Source of the DNA: Planctomycetota bacterium
Lineage (GTDB): Bacteria; Planctomycetota; Phycisphaerae; UBA1845
Reading direction: 5' to 3'
Assembly: GCA_016208685.1 (NCBI GenBank)
Contig: JACQXM010000051.1
Coordinates: 1-64,000 of the forward strand
Length of the DNA: 64,000 nt
Part shown: piece after piece, positions 15,997 through 24,528 of the stretch
How positions within the stretch are numbered: position 1 is the first letter of the stretch
Layout: each line of letters begins with the position of its first letter
Made by a program: the position numbers and the translations under genes
The notes under the pieces: model-generated
What the model saw: the letters and a program-made list of their open reading frames with translations, nothing else
Told to the model about the DNA's origin: nothing
Database searches by the model: none

Positions 15997-17325
15997 ATGG
16001 CGGCATCGTCATCGAAGCGGATCAAGGTCATTATCGTTGGGGCGGCGGGCCGGGACTTTCACGACTTCAATACCTTCTGGCGCAACAACGCGCGCTACCA
16101 GGTGGTGGCCTTTACCGCGGCCCAGATTCCTGACATCGACGGGCGGGTGTATCCCAAACAGCTCTGCGGGAAGCGCTACCCGCGCGGCATCCCCATCGAG
16201 CCCGAGTCCAAGCTGGAGGCCCTGATCAAGAAGCACGGTGCCGATCAGGTGGTCATGGCCTACTCCGACCTGCCGCATGCCGAGGTGATGCACAAGGCGG
16301 CGCTGGTGAACGCCGCGGGCGCCGACTTCCGCATCATGGGCCATCGCAACACCATGCTGCGCTCTCGAAAGCCGGTGATCGCAGTGTGCGCCGTGCGCAC
16401 CGGCTGCGGCAAGAGCCAGACCTCGCGCGCCGTCACCACCATCCTGAAGGAGATGGGCAAGAAGGTGGCCGTGGTTCGGCACCCCATGCCCTACGGAGAC
16501 CTCACCGAGCAGATCTGCCAGCGGTTCGCGGTCCTGGAAGACCTGGACCGTCACCGCTGCACCATCGAGGAGCGCGAGGAGTTCGAGCCGCACATCCGCG
16601 CCGGCAACGTGGTCTTCGCCGGTGTGGATTATTCCCTGATCCTCAAGGCCGCGGAGAAGGAGGCCAACGTGGTGCTCTGGGACGGCGGAAACAACGACCT
16701 GCCCTTTTTCCGCCCGGACCTGCACATCGTGGTGGCCGACCCGCACCGCCCGGGACACGAGCTGACGTATTACCCCGGAGAGACCAACACCCGGCTGGCG
16801 GACATCGTGGTGATCAACAAGGTGAACACCGCCCGGCCGGAGGCCGTCGACGAGGTGGAACGCAACATCCGCAAAGTCAACGCCCGTGCCCGGATCATCC
16901 GCGCCGAGTCGCCGGTCTCCGTCGACGACCCCGATTCCATTCGTGGCCGGCGGGTGCTGGTGGTGGAGGACGGCCCGACGCTCACCCACGGCGAGATGAC
17001 CTACGGCGCGGCGCATGTGGCCGCCACCTCCTTCGGAGCCGCGAGCATCGTCGATCCGCGCCCGTTCGCGGTGGGGACGATTCGCAAGACCTTCGAGGCC
17101 TACACGCACTTGACTGAGATTCTGCCGGCCATGGGCTACGGCAAGCGGCAGATGAAGGAGCTGGAGGCGACCATCAACGCCTCCGACGCCGAGCTGGTGC
17201 TCATCGGCACGCCCATCGACCTGGGCAAGCTGCTGAAGATCAACAAGCCGACGATGCGCGTGCGCTACGAATTGGGCCCGGCGGCGGTCGAGGCGCTGCG
17301 CGGGCCGATCCGCCGCGCGGTGTAA
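15997..17325 (+). CDS. Cyclic 2,3-diphosphoglycerate synthetase-like GTPase (COG2403 type)
   Basis: 442 residues from the ATG after AGAGGA. The N-terminal Rossmann part (KVIIVGAAGRDFHDFNTFWR, residues 10-29) and the P-loop AVRTGCGKSQTSR (residues 132-144) are the hallmarks of the family named after archaeal cyclic 2,3-DPG synthetase. HPMPYGDL, WDGGNNDLPF, YPGETNTRLADIVVINKV and HGEMTYGAAH follow in the usual order. In methanogens the enzyme makes cyclic DPG, a thermoprotectant; in bacteria the role is unknown and the protein is often described simply as a GTPase. The gene is flanked by gaps of several hundred bases, so it is probably monocistronic. Family assignment is firm; substrate is not. 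Confidence 0.88.
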   Translation: MAASSSKRIKVIIVGAAGRDFHDFNTFWRNNARYQVVAFTAAQIPDIDGRVYPKQLCGKRYPRGIPIEPESKLEALIKKHGADQVVMAYSDLPHAEVMHKAALVNAAGADFRIMGHRNTMLRSRKPVIAVCAVRTGCGKSQTSRAVTTILKEMGKKVAVVRHPMPYGDLTEQICQRFAVLEDLDRHRCTIEEREEFEPHIRAGNVVFAGVDYSLILKAAEKEANVVLWDGGNNDLPFFRPDLHIVVADPHRPGHELTYYPGETNTRLADIVVINKVNTARPEAVDEVERNIRKVNARARIIRAESPVSVDDPDSIRGRRVLVVEDGPTLTHGEMTYGAAHVAATSFGAASIVDPRPFAVGTIRKTFEAYTHLTEILPAMGYGKRQMKELEATINASDAELVLIGTPIDLGKLLKINKPTMRVRYELGPAAVEALRGPIRRAV

Positions 17326-17467
17326 GATTGCGCGCGACGCAGCGTGTGGGGTCTACCCGGCGGCTGCCAATCCGCGCCGTCCTGCGGCGCGCAAATCAAG
17401 CCTCGCCACGGGCGGAGCCGGACGAGCCGACGGCGTAGGCGTGTGTACCGGCAGCTCGTGAAAACCG

Positions 17468-17484
17468 AGCCCCGCCAGGGGCGA
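17468..17484. repeat. AGCCCCGCCAGGGGCGA palindromic unit
   Basis: GCCCC and GGGGC arms around GCCA; the same unit with loop GCAA lies at 17541-17555 and with loop GTCA at 34524-34538 and 34591-34605. Confidence 0.75.
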
Positions 17485-17495
17485 AACCGGAGTCG

Positions 17496-17516
17496 CCCAC
17501 GGGCGTGAGCCGTGGG
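17496..17516. repeat. CCCACGG/CCGTGGG palindrome
   Basis: Seven-base arms around GCGTGAG. The partner unit in the other repeat zone, CCCACGGCGTAAGCCGTGGG (34551-34570), has the same stem, and there too it lies next to a GCCCC...GGGGC unit. The two palindromes appear to travel as a pair. Confidence 0.7.
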
Positions 17517-17540
17517 AAACCGTCGCCGCCCGACGGACAA

Positions 17541-17555
17541 GCCCCGCAAGGGGCG
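17541..17555. repeat. GCCCCGCAAGGGGCG palindromic unit
   Basis: Five-base GC arms with loop GCAA, followed by ACACATA; the copy at 34591-34605 is followed by ATACACA, so flanks are also partly conserved. Confidence 0.7.
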
Positions 17556-18068
17556 ACACATATATGGCGTTGTACGGTAGGTCGCTCCGGCATGAACCGC
17601 CGCGCGGAACGCGCCCTGTGCCGCCCCTGACGTGGCTTATGAACACCGCGCCTTGCCAACCAGCAGCTCACGCCCGTGGGCTAACGGGGTGCCGCCGCTG
17701 CCGCGGTTCCCTTCAAGCCGCTCGAGGAACGACGCGCGGCATGCGAGGGGATCGTGCCCTTCGGTGGCGTCGCTCGCGCCGACAGCGACGCGGTCCAGGA
17801 ACGCTCGTGGCAACCGCGATACGGTTGAGGAACGCTGGCACCGACCGCGGAGCGGTCGAGGGCTATTGCCACGGGTGGAGCGAGTCCCGCCAGGGACGAG
17901 CGAAACCCGTGGACTTCGATGTCGCGTGGTTCCCCCGCCCCGGCCGGGGCGGAGGAAGGATAGAATCAACCCCCGTCCCACGGGTTCCGTTCCGGCGCGC
18001 CGGAACTCCACGTCTCGCGTCGGCCTCTTCATGCCCACATAAGCGTGGGAATGCCACCGGCTAGGAAC

Positions 18069-18455
18069 TCAAGTTCCTCGCAACGCGCTACTGAGCACGG
18101 GGATTGCGTCTCTCGCCAGGGCGACGAGTATGGATTTCAATACATCAAATGTCACAGCGGTAGCGTGCGACCTTGCTGTTTCCATTGCCTTCTTCCATCG
18201 GCGGTCGTCCCGTGCTGCGTCGAGGAATTCGTGCCCAGCCCAAGTCAATGACCGCGGAATGGCCTCCGGCCCATCGCTCCCTGGGTGTGTAGTGTCGATG
18301 CCCTCGATCAATCCCGCTTCGATCATAAGGTGCGCGTGATACGCGATTTGCCTGGTAGAATAGCCTTCCAGCTGAATCTCGCGTGGAGCGAAACCCCCCG
18401 GGCTCCCCTCGACCGCCAGTAGGATTCGGCGCACCAATTCCATGTCTCGCTGCAT
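18069..18455 (-). CDS. DUF2513 domain protein
   Basis: 128 residues. MQRDMELVRRILLAVEGSP, EGYSTRQIAYHAHLMIEAGLI, SLTWAGHEFLDAARDDRRW and the C-terminal helix reproduce the small DUF2513 family, a winged-helix-like protein found sporadically in bacteria and prophages; its role is unknown. It lies 59 bp downstream of the exonuclease gene on the same strand and may belong to that transcript. Base composition is visibly lower in GC than in the core genes, which fits mobile or recently acquired DNA. Confidence 0.75.
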   Translation of the reverse strand: MQRDMELVRRILLAVEGSPGGFAPREIQLEGYSTRQIAYHAHLMIEAGLIEGIDTTHPGSDGPEAIPRSLTWAGHEFLDAARDDRRWKKAMETARSHATAVTFDVLKSILVALARDAIPVLSSALRGT

Positions 18456-18514
18456 TTCTGGTACTCCAAAGTGGTTTCATAGGCTACCAGCATTTTCGAC
18501 CGACGTAGCGAAGC

Positions 18515-19792
18515 CTATTCGACATCGACGCCCATGAGCCGCCAGAACACGGGCTCGGCGACAATCCGGACGCCGTAATCACGGGCCTTATTGGCCTTGG
18601 TGGACATCGAATCGGGGTCGGCGCAAACAAGAAAATCGAGGCTACGGCTCACGCCTGCCTTTACGATCATTCCTCGGTCTGCAGCGACCTTCTCCGCAAA
18701 CTCGCGTGTGGCGCGCGTGCCGCCGATTCGTCCATTCATTTCCCCGGTGAAGCAAACCGTTTTTCCACGCCAATCGGTTGCTGCTCTCGGAGCGGCAGCA
18801 ATCGCCGTTGCGCCAGCCCGTGATTGGCAGTCCCTCAGCATGTCGGCGAAAACACCATCGGGAACGCCCAGCAGTCCTCGGACCTCGGTGATATCCTTCA
18901 TTTCGGCAGGCGTCATCGTCGCATCCCGCATCGCGACCAGCATCAGATCGCGCAAGTAGTGCTCGTGGGCAGCGACCACCTGTTCCTTTACGAGCCCGAG
19001 CTCTCGTGCGCAATCCAACAACTCATTCCCCTCGGTTCCACTGATCCGCCGGTCACTCAGGCATCGGTCCAGCAGGGCCAAGTACTCCTCAACCGCGGGC
19101 GTTACCTCCCCCAGTGCCGGCAGGCGAGCAACGAGTTGTGTGAGGTAGTCCGCCGCTGCCTGACGCGCCATACTCTTTGACCCACGGGGCTGGCTTCGCC
19201 CCGTCGGTATGACGGTAGGCCACTGCGTCGAAACCGTCGCTGACTTGATCCCGAGCTCGTCAAGGTGCGTCGCCCCATCGCGCATGAGCAGTTTGAAGCA
19301 GAGGGCGAGCAGCTTGACCGTCGCCACCGCGTCCGACGTGGCGCCATGCGCCTGAGGATGCGGAATACCAAAAAACTCGCACAAACGGTCGAGTCCGCGG
19401 CTCGGGATTGCCGGTTCAGCCAGGCGGGCAAGCGACATCGTACAGACACGCGGCAGGTCGGGGAGCGCGTGCCCAGCCCGCTCGAACTCTGCCCGTACAA
19501 ACCGCCAATCAAAGACCGCGTTATGTCCTACGAAGACGGCGCCCTGCATGATCGCCAGGACATCGCCGGCAACCTCTTGGAACGTTGGAGCCTCTGCCAC
19601 GTCGGCGGCGGTAAGCCCGTGGATCCACGTAGGCCCCATGTCGCGCTTCGGGTTCACGAGCGTTTCATACTGCCGCAGGATCTCGCCCCGATGGTTGCAG
19701 CGAACGACCGCGATTTCCACAATGCGGTCACGGCGCGGAAACAGACCGGTGGTCTCGGTGTCCACAACCGCGAACTCCGTTCCTTCAATCAC
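18515..19792 (-). CDS. DnaQ-like 3'-5' exonuclease with TerB-like middle and C-terminal BRCT domain
   Basis: 425 residues, GTG start that overlaps the ligA stop in GTGA, so translation is probably coupled. Residues 6-170 form a DEDDh exonuclease: D11 and E13 in VVDTETTGL, D95 in HNAVFDWRF, H149 and D154 in HGATSDAVAT. Residues about 230-315 (EEYLALLDRCLSDRRISGTE ... ATMTPAEMKDI) resemble the TerB-like helical domain. Residues 341-425 (WRGKTVCFTGEMNG ... LDFLVCADPDSMSTKANKA) are a BRCT domain of the ligase/RFC type. The catalytic set is complete. Proofreading or nick-end trimming beside the ligase is a reasonable inference; BRCT may direct it to the same DNA ends as LigA. Confidence 0.88.
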   Translation of the reverse strand: MIEGTEFAVVDTETTGLFPRRDRIVEIAVVRCNHRGEILRQYETLVNPKRDMGPTWIHGLTAADVAEAPTFQEVAGDVLAIMQGAVFVGHNAVFDWRFVRAEFERAGHALPDLPRVCTMSLARLAEPAIPSRGLDRLCEFFGIPHPQAHGATSDAVATVKLLALCFKLLMRDGATHLDELGIKSATVSTQWPTVIPTGRSQPRGSKSMARQAAADYLTQLVARLPALGEVTPAVEEYLALLDRCLSDRRISGTEGNELLDCARELGLVKEQVVAAHEHYLRDLMLVAMRDATMTPAEMKDITEVRGLLGVPDGVFADMLRDCQSRAGATAIAAAPRAATDWRGKTVCFTGEMNGRIGGTRATREFAEKVAADRGMIVKAGVSRSLDFLVCADPDSMSTKANKARDYGVRIVAEPVFWRLMGVDVE

Positions 19793-22221
19793 GGCGCGCC
19801 ATCCTTCGACTCGACAATCGCAAAGAACTCATCTTCAGTGAGAATGGTAACATGGTGCTCCCGGGCCTTGTCAAGCTTGGAACCCGGACTGTCTCCGCAA
19901 AGCAGATAGTCAGTGCTTTTTGAGACACTTCCCGAGGGTTTGCCCCCTAGTGTCTTGATGAGATCTTGAACCTCTTTTCGGCCCATCCGCGACAACGTCC
20001 CCGTCACTACAACCGACTTTCCCTTGAACGGCGAATCCCCCGCGACCTTGCGCTTGGGCTGCGTCATGTTCACGCCGGCCTCGGCAAGGCGCCTCACCAC
20101 CGTGCGACCCGCGTCGCTACGGAAAAAGTGGACGATGCTCGCCGCCAGCTCCGGGCCGATCCCCTCGACCTCCATCAACTCCGCCTCATCCGCCCCGGCC
20201 AGCTTGTCCATCGACCCGAAGTGCTCGGCGAGCAGCTCCGCCGTGCTGCTGCCCACGTGGCGGATGTTCAGGGCGGCAAGGAGACGTGACAACGGCTGCT
20301 GCTTACTCCGTTGGATACCGGCAAGCAGAGCGTCTGTGTTCTTCTCACCGAATGCGCGAACCACGGGCAGGTCGACAACGCGGGCGCGTAGTTCCCGTAG
20401 TCCGTACAAATCCGCCGTCGAAGTGACAAGCCCATGTTCGACAAGGCGGGTGGCGAGTCCTTCCCCCAAACCCTTGATTCCCAAGGCGCGGCCAGTTTTC
20501 ACCAACACACCCGCGAGCGACGGCGGGGCCGGCCTCGCAACCATACCGATTTCTCGGGCAGCTTCGGAGTTAAGTCCGAGGCCACTTACGCCGGCCGTCA
20601 GCAATTCCTCGAAGGAGTGGAACCGCTGCGAAAGGGTGCGCGCGACCTCAGGGGTGAGCGCACGAATCTTCAGGCGATGTAGGACGTTGGCTAGGGGGAG
20701 CTTCTTGCTGTCCTCGATGGCGTTGACGAGCGCGTCCGCGTTTCTCGCCCCGAAGTTGCCTTCGAACTCCATCGCGATGAGTTCGTCCCTCCGCCGCGGA
20801 AGGTCATAAATGTCCGCATACGACTTGAGCCACCCCTTGTCGACCATCTTCTCGATGAGCACCTGCCCTGCGCCTTCGATATCCATTTGATTGCGGCCGC
20901 AGAAGAAGATGAGCCGCTCCTTGAGCTGCGCCGGGCATGAGGGGTTGATGCAACGGATGTACACGCCTCCTTCGTCCTGTTCCACCTCGCCGCCGCACTC
21001 CGGACACTTCGTCGGGCGCACGATTTTTCGGGCGTTTTTCGGCCGCTTTTCCGCGACCACGGCGATCACCTGCGGAATGATCTCCCCGGCCTTCTCCACG
21101 ATCACCGTATCGCCGAGGCGCACGTCCAGGCGGTCCACCTGATCGAAGTTGTGCAGCGAGGCGTGCCGCACCGTGGTGCCGGAAAGCTGCACCGGCTCCA
21201 TCACCGCCCGCGGCGTGATAGTCCCCAGCTTGCCCACCTGGAAGTCCACCTTGAGCAGCACGCTTTCCGCCTGCTCGGCCGCGAACTTGTAGGCGATGCA
21301 CCAGCGCGGGTAGCGGCTCGTCGCCCCCAGCGCGTCGCGCTGGTCGAACGCGTCCACCTTGATGACCAACCCGTCGGTTTCGTAGGGCAGCTTGCAGCGC
21401 CGCTCGTCCCACTCCGGCAGGCGGGCGATGATCTCGTCGATGGAATCGAACGCGGCGCGATAGGAGCTGACGGGTATGCCCCAACGGGCGAGGTCCTTGA
21501 AAAGCTGCGTGTCCATCGCCGCGGCCAGCGGCTCGATGCGGCCGAAGCTGTGGGCGATGACGATGAGCCCGCGGCCGGCGACGTTCCGCGGGTCGAGCTG
21601 TTTGAGCGTGCCGGCGGTGGCGTTGCGGGGGTTGGCGAAGGTGGGCTCGCCGAGCTTCTCGCGCTCGGCGTTGTAGCGGTCGAAGTCCGCACGTGGCCAG
21701 ACGATTTCGCCGCGGACTTCGAGCACTTCGGGCACGTCGTCGCCGAGCAGCCGCAGGGGCACGGAGCGCATGGTGCGGACGTTGTGGGAGATGTCGTCGC
21801 CGGTGCGGCCGTCGCCGCGGGTGGCGGCGAGCTTGAAGACGCCGCGTTCGTAGTGCAGCGCCACGGCCACCCCGTCCACCTTGGGGTCCACGACGTAGCG
21901 GTATTTCTCGCCGCCCAGGCCCTTGGCGACGCGCTGGTCGAACTCGCGCAGTTGGGCCTCGTTGTAGGTGTTGTCCACGGAGAGCATGGGCACCGAGTGG
22001 GTGACGTGCGCGAAGCCGTCGATGGGCGCTCCGCCGACGCGCTGCGTGGGCGAGTCGGGGGTGACGAGATCCGGGTTTTCCTCTTCCAGGCCGCGAAGCT
22101 CGGCGAGTAGTTCGTCGTATTGCCGGTCGGTGATGGTGGGCTTGCCGAGCACATAGTAGGCGTGGTCGTGGCGGCGGATTTCTTCGCGTAGTCGCCCGAT
22201 GCGATTTTCCGTGGCGCTCAT
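19789..22221 (-). CDS. ligA: NAD-dependent DNA ligase LigA, enlarged by a duplicated HhH region
   Basis: 810 residues against about 670 for the family. Start ATG follows GGAGGC. The adenylation domain has nucleophile Lys114 in VVDPKVDGVAV; the OB fold follows; the Zn finger is Cys406, Cys409, Cys424, Cys429. A helix-hairpin-helix block then occurs twice: residues about 446-560 (MDIEGAGQVLIEKMVDKGWL ... NADALVNAIEDSKKLPLANVL) and again 574-718 (LGIKGLGEGLATRLVEHGLV ... NTDALLAGIQRSKQQPLSRLL). BRCT spans 731-810. The first block ends before the VEGIGP hairpin. It seals nicks using NAD+ in replication and repair. The part encoding residues from about 460 on has clearly lower GC than the N-terminal part. 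Confidence 0.95.
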   Translation of the reverse strand: MSATENRIGRLREEIRRHDHAYYVLGKPTITDRQYDELLAELRGLEEENPDLVTPDSPTQRVGGAPIDGFAHVTHSVPMLSVDNTYNEAQLREFDQRVAKGLGGEKYRYVVDPKVDGVAVALHYERGVFKLAATRGDGRTGDDISHNVRTMRSVPLRLLGDDVPEVLEVRGEIVWPRADFDRYNAEREKLGEPTFANPRNATAGTLKQLDPRNVAGRGLIVIAHSFGRIEPLAAAMDTQLFKDLARWGIPVSSYRAAFDSIDEIIARLPEWDERRCKLPYETDGLVIKVDAFDQRDALGATSRYPRWCIAYKFAAEQAESVLLKVDFQVGKLGTITPRAVMEPVQLSGTTVRHASLHNFDQVDRLDVRLGDTVIVEKAGEIIPQVIAVVAEKRPKNARKIVRPTKCPECGGEVEQDEGGVYIRCINPSCPAQLKERLIFFCGRNQMDIEGAGQVLIEKMVDKGWLKSYADIYDLPRRRDELIAMEFEGNFGARNADALVNAIEDSKKLPLANVLHRLKIRALTPEVARTLSQRFHSFEELLTAGVSGLGLNSEAAREIGMVARPAPPSLAGVLVKTGRALGIKGLGEGLATRLVEHGLVTSTADLYGLRELRARVVDLPVVRAFGEKNTDALLAGIQRSKQQPLSRLLAALNIRHVGSSTAELLAEHFGSMDKLAGADEAELMEVEGIGPELAASIVHFFRSDAGRTVVRRLAEAGVNMTQPKRKVAGDSPFKGKSVVVTGTLSRMGRKEVQDLIKTLGGKPSGSVSKSTDYLLCGDSPGSKLDKAREHHVTILTEDEFFAIVESKDGAP

Positions 22222-22492
22222 GTTGCCTCCGTCTGGATGTCGGTTTGCGGTACGGGTCCGCTACGCGAGTTCTTGTACCGCGCCGCGGCGGTCATGCGGA
22301 AGCGCGGCGCCGGATCGTGGGTGGCGCCTCTCGGCGGTGAAACGGACGCCCGCCGGCGAGCTCCACGAGGCTCGCCCGCGGTTGCGGCTCTGAATGCGAT
22401 CGGCCTCCCGCCGGGCGGGTGACCGACCCAGCGCCTCCGCTTTGCCTTGACAACCGCGCACCCAGCCGCGACCTTCCGTGTGGAGGCGAGGT

Positions 22493-23476
22493 ATGCGGGT
22501 TTTATCCGGCGTTCAATCCAGCGGCACGCTGCACCTGGGCAACTACCTGGGCGCCATGAAGCAGCATCTCGAGCTGCAACAGGAGAACGAGTGCCTCTTT
22601 TTCATCGCCAATTACCACTCGCTCACCACGGTCCAGGAACCCGAGCGGCATCGTGCCCTGACCCATGACGTGGCGCTGGACTACCTCGCCCTGGGGCTGG
22701 ATCCCGGGAGGGCCAGCCTCTTCCGCCAGAGCGACGTTCCGGAGGTCACGGAGCTGGCGTGGATTCTCTCCACGGTGACGGGTATGGGGCTGCTGGAGCG
22801 CGCCACCTCCTACAAGGACAAAGTGGCCAAGGGAATCTCGCCCACCATGGGGTTGTTCTGTTATCCGGTGCTCATGGCGGCCGATATCCTCATCTACCGT
22901 AGCGACGTGGTGCCGGTAGGAAAGGACCAGGTGCAGCACATCGAGATGGCCCAAGACATGGCCGGCTACTTCAACCAGACCTTCGGGCGGCCGGTGCTCA
23001 AGCGCCCCGAGGCGCGGCTCAACGAGGCCCCCATCGTGCCCGGAATCGACGGCCAGAAAATGTCCAAAAGCTACGGCAACGCCATCAACCTCTTTGACCC
23101 GCCGGAGCAGACGCGCAAGCGGATCATGAGCATCAAGACCGACAGCACGCCGGTGGAGGCGCCCAAGAATCCCGACGCCTGCAACGTGTTCGCGCTCTAC
23201 CGGCTAATGGCTTCGCGGCAGGAGTCGATGGCGCTCGAGGCCCGCTATCGTGCCGGAGGCATGGGCTACGGCGAGGCAAAGAAGGCCCTGGCGGAGGTTT
23301 TCGAGCGCGTCCTGGGGCCGGCGCGGGAGCGGCGCGTGCGACTGGAGCAGGATCCCTCCTACGTGGAAGACGTGCTCCAGGCCTCGGCGCGACGGGCGCG
23401 GGCCATCGCCCGTGAAGTGATGGCCGAGGTCCGTGACGCCTGCGGCCTGGTGAGCGGCAAGGACACGCACCGGTGA
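22493..23476 (+). CDS. trpS: Tryptophan--tRNA ligase
   Basis: 327 residues, a class Ic synthetase charging tRNA-Trp. The ATG at 22493 follows GGAGGCGAGG; a GTG five codons earlier lies before that site and is not used. HLGN at 14-17 is the HIGH motif, in LSGVQSSGTLHLGNYLGA. GQKMSKSYGNAI contains KMSKS at 189-193. MAADILIYRSDVVPVGKDQVQHIE is the conserved Trp/dimer segment. It heads a three-gene operon: its TGA overlaps the GTG of scpA. Confidence 0.96.
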   Translation: MRVLSGVQSSGTLHLGNYLGAMKQHLELQQENECLFFIANYHSLTTVQEPERHRALTHDVALDYLALGLDPGRASLFRQSDVPEVTELAWILSTVTGMGLLERATSYKDKVAKGISPTMGLFCYPVLMAADILIYRSDVVPVGKDQVQHIEMAQDMAGYFNQTFGRPVLKRPEARLNEAPIVPGIDGQKMSKSYGNAINLFDPPEQTRKRIMSIKTDSTPVEAPKNPDACNVFALYRLMASRQESMALEARYRAGGMGYGEAKKALAEVFERVLGPARERRVRLEQDPSYVEDVLQASARRARAIAREVMAEVRDACGLVSGKDTHR

Positions 23477-24528
23477 ACGAATACAAGGTCGCGCTCGACG
23501 TCTACAACGGCCCGCTGGACCTGCTGCTGTTCCTCATCCGCCGCGAGGAAATCGACATCTACGATATCCCCGTGGCGCGCATCACGGCGCAGTACGTTCA
23601 ATACGTGGGGCTGTTGCAGCAGGTTGACCCGGATGCGGTCGGGGAGTTCCTGGTGCTGGCGGCCACGCTGATGGAGATCAAGTCGCGGATGCTCCTGCCC
23701 AGCCCGCCGGTCGAAGAGGTGGCGGAGGAGCTGGTCGATCCGCGGCTGGAACTGGTACGGCAGTTGCTCGAGTACAAGAAGTTCAAAGATGCGGCCCGGA
23801 ACCTGGAGAACGCCGCCGCGGTACACGCCCTCAAGCACCCGCGCCGCGCGGTGGTGCCGGAGCTGGGTGCGGATGAATACGAGATCGAGAGCCTGGAAAT
23901 CTGGACGCTGTTTGAGGCTTTCCAGCGGCTCCTGGAGCAGACGGGCAAGCTGGGGGCCGTGCACCAGGTCAGCGTGGACGACACGCCCATCGCTCTGCAC
24001 GCCGACGACATTCTCGACGCCCTGCAGGCCGCGGGGGGATCGCAGAACTTTGACGAGGTCTTCCGCGGGCGCAATCGCGCCGAGATGATCGGGCTGTTCC
24101 TCGCCCTGCTGGAGCTCATCCGCCAGAAGCGCATTCGTGTCACGCAGGACCGTCCGTTCGCGCCCATTCTGGTGCGCCTGCTCGATGCCACGCCGCTCGA
24201 CGCCGTGGACGATCTCGACTACGAGTATCGCCGTACTCAAACCGAGGAAGGCGGCGACGATCGCGCCGGCGCGCCCCTGCCCGCCGTAGCCGCGGACGAC
24301 GCCGACGGTGCGGACATCCTGGACGCCCGCGACGCACCTCTGGACGATGAGTTGCCCGGCGACGAGGAGCTGCCGGCGATGCCCGATATTCACGAGATGT
24401 CCGACGACGAGTTGGATGCCATCCTCGAAGGGCGTTCGATGCCGCCGACCGACCCCGGCGGAAATTCGCCCCCGGATGAGTGCCGCGCCGCGAGTCAGGC
24501 GGTGGAGATTCCCAATGAAACCCAGTGA
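23473..24528 (+). CDS. scpA: Segregation and condensation protein A (ScpA kleisin)
   Basis: 351 residues, GTG start overlapping the trpS stop by four bases (GTGA). YNGPLDLLLFLIRREEIDIYDIPVARIT is the kleisin N-terminal signature that binds the SMC neck, and AATLMEIKSRMLLP follows at the usual place. A winged-helix C-domain (LLELIRQKRIRVTQDRPFAPI) binds the other SMC head. Beyond it lies an acidic, low-complexity tail of about 100 residues rich in Asp and Glu, longer than in typical ScpA (about 250 residues). scpB is not adjacent. Confidence 0.92.
   Translation: MNEYKVALDVYNGPLDLLLFLIRREEIDIYDIPVARITAQYVQYVGLLQQVDPDAVGEFLVLAATLMEIKSRMLLPSPPVEEVAEELVDPRLELVRQLLEYKKFKDAARNLENAAAVHALKHPRRAVVPELGADEYEIESLEIWTLFEAFQRLLEQTGKLGAVHQVSVDDTPIALHADDILDALQAAGGSQNFDEVFRGRNRAEMIGLFLALLELIRQKRIRVTQDRPFAPILVRLLDATPLDAVDDLDYEYRRTQTEEGGDDRAGAPLPAVAADDADGADILDARDAPLDDELPGDEELPAMPDIHEMSDDELDAILEGRSMPPTDPGGNSPPDECRAASQAVEIPNETQ

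Larger units (their letters stand above)
17326..18068. repeat. 743 bp cluster of short palindromes between convergent genes
   Basis: No gene is supported here. The stretch is a chain of stem-loop units with different stems but similar geometry. Examples are GCCCC-GCCA-GGGGC, GCCCC-GCAA-GGGGC, ACCGC-GATAC-GGT, GACCGC-GGA-GCGGTC and GTCCC-GCCA-GGGAC, with spacer phrases GAGGAACGCT and CGTGGG repeated. Both flanking genes point into it, so some hairpins could act as transcription ends, although no T-tracts accompany them. Confidence 0.65.

Noticed and set aside
17326..18068. CRISPR array
   Set aside because: The units are short palindromes with unequal spacing and no 25-40 bp direct repeats; no cas genes are present.
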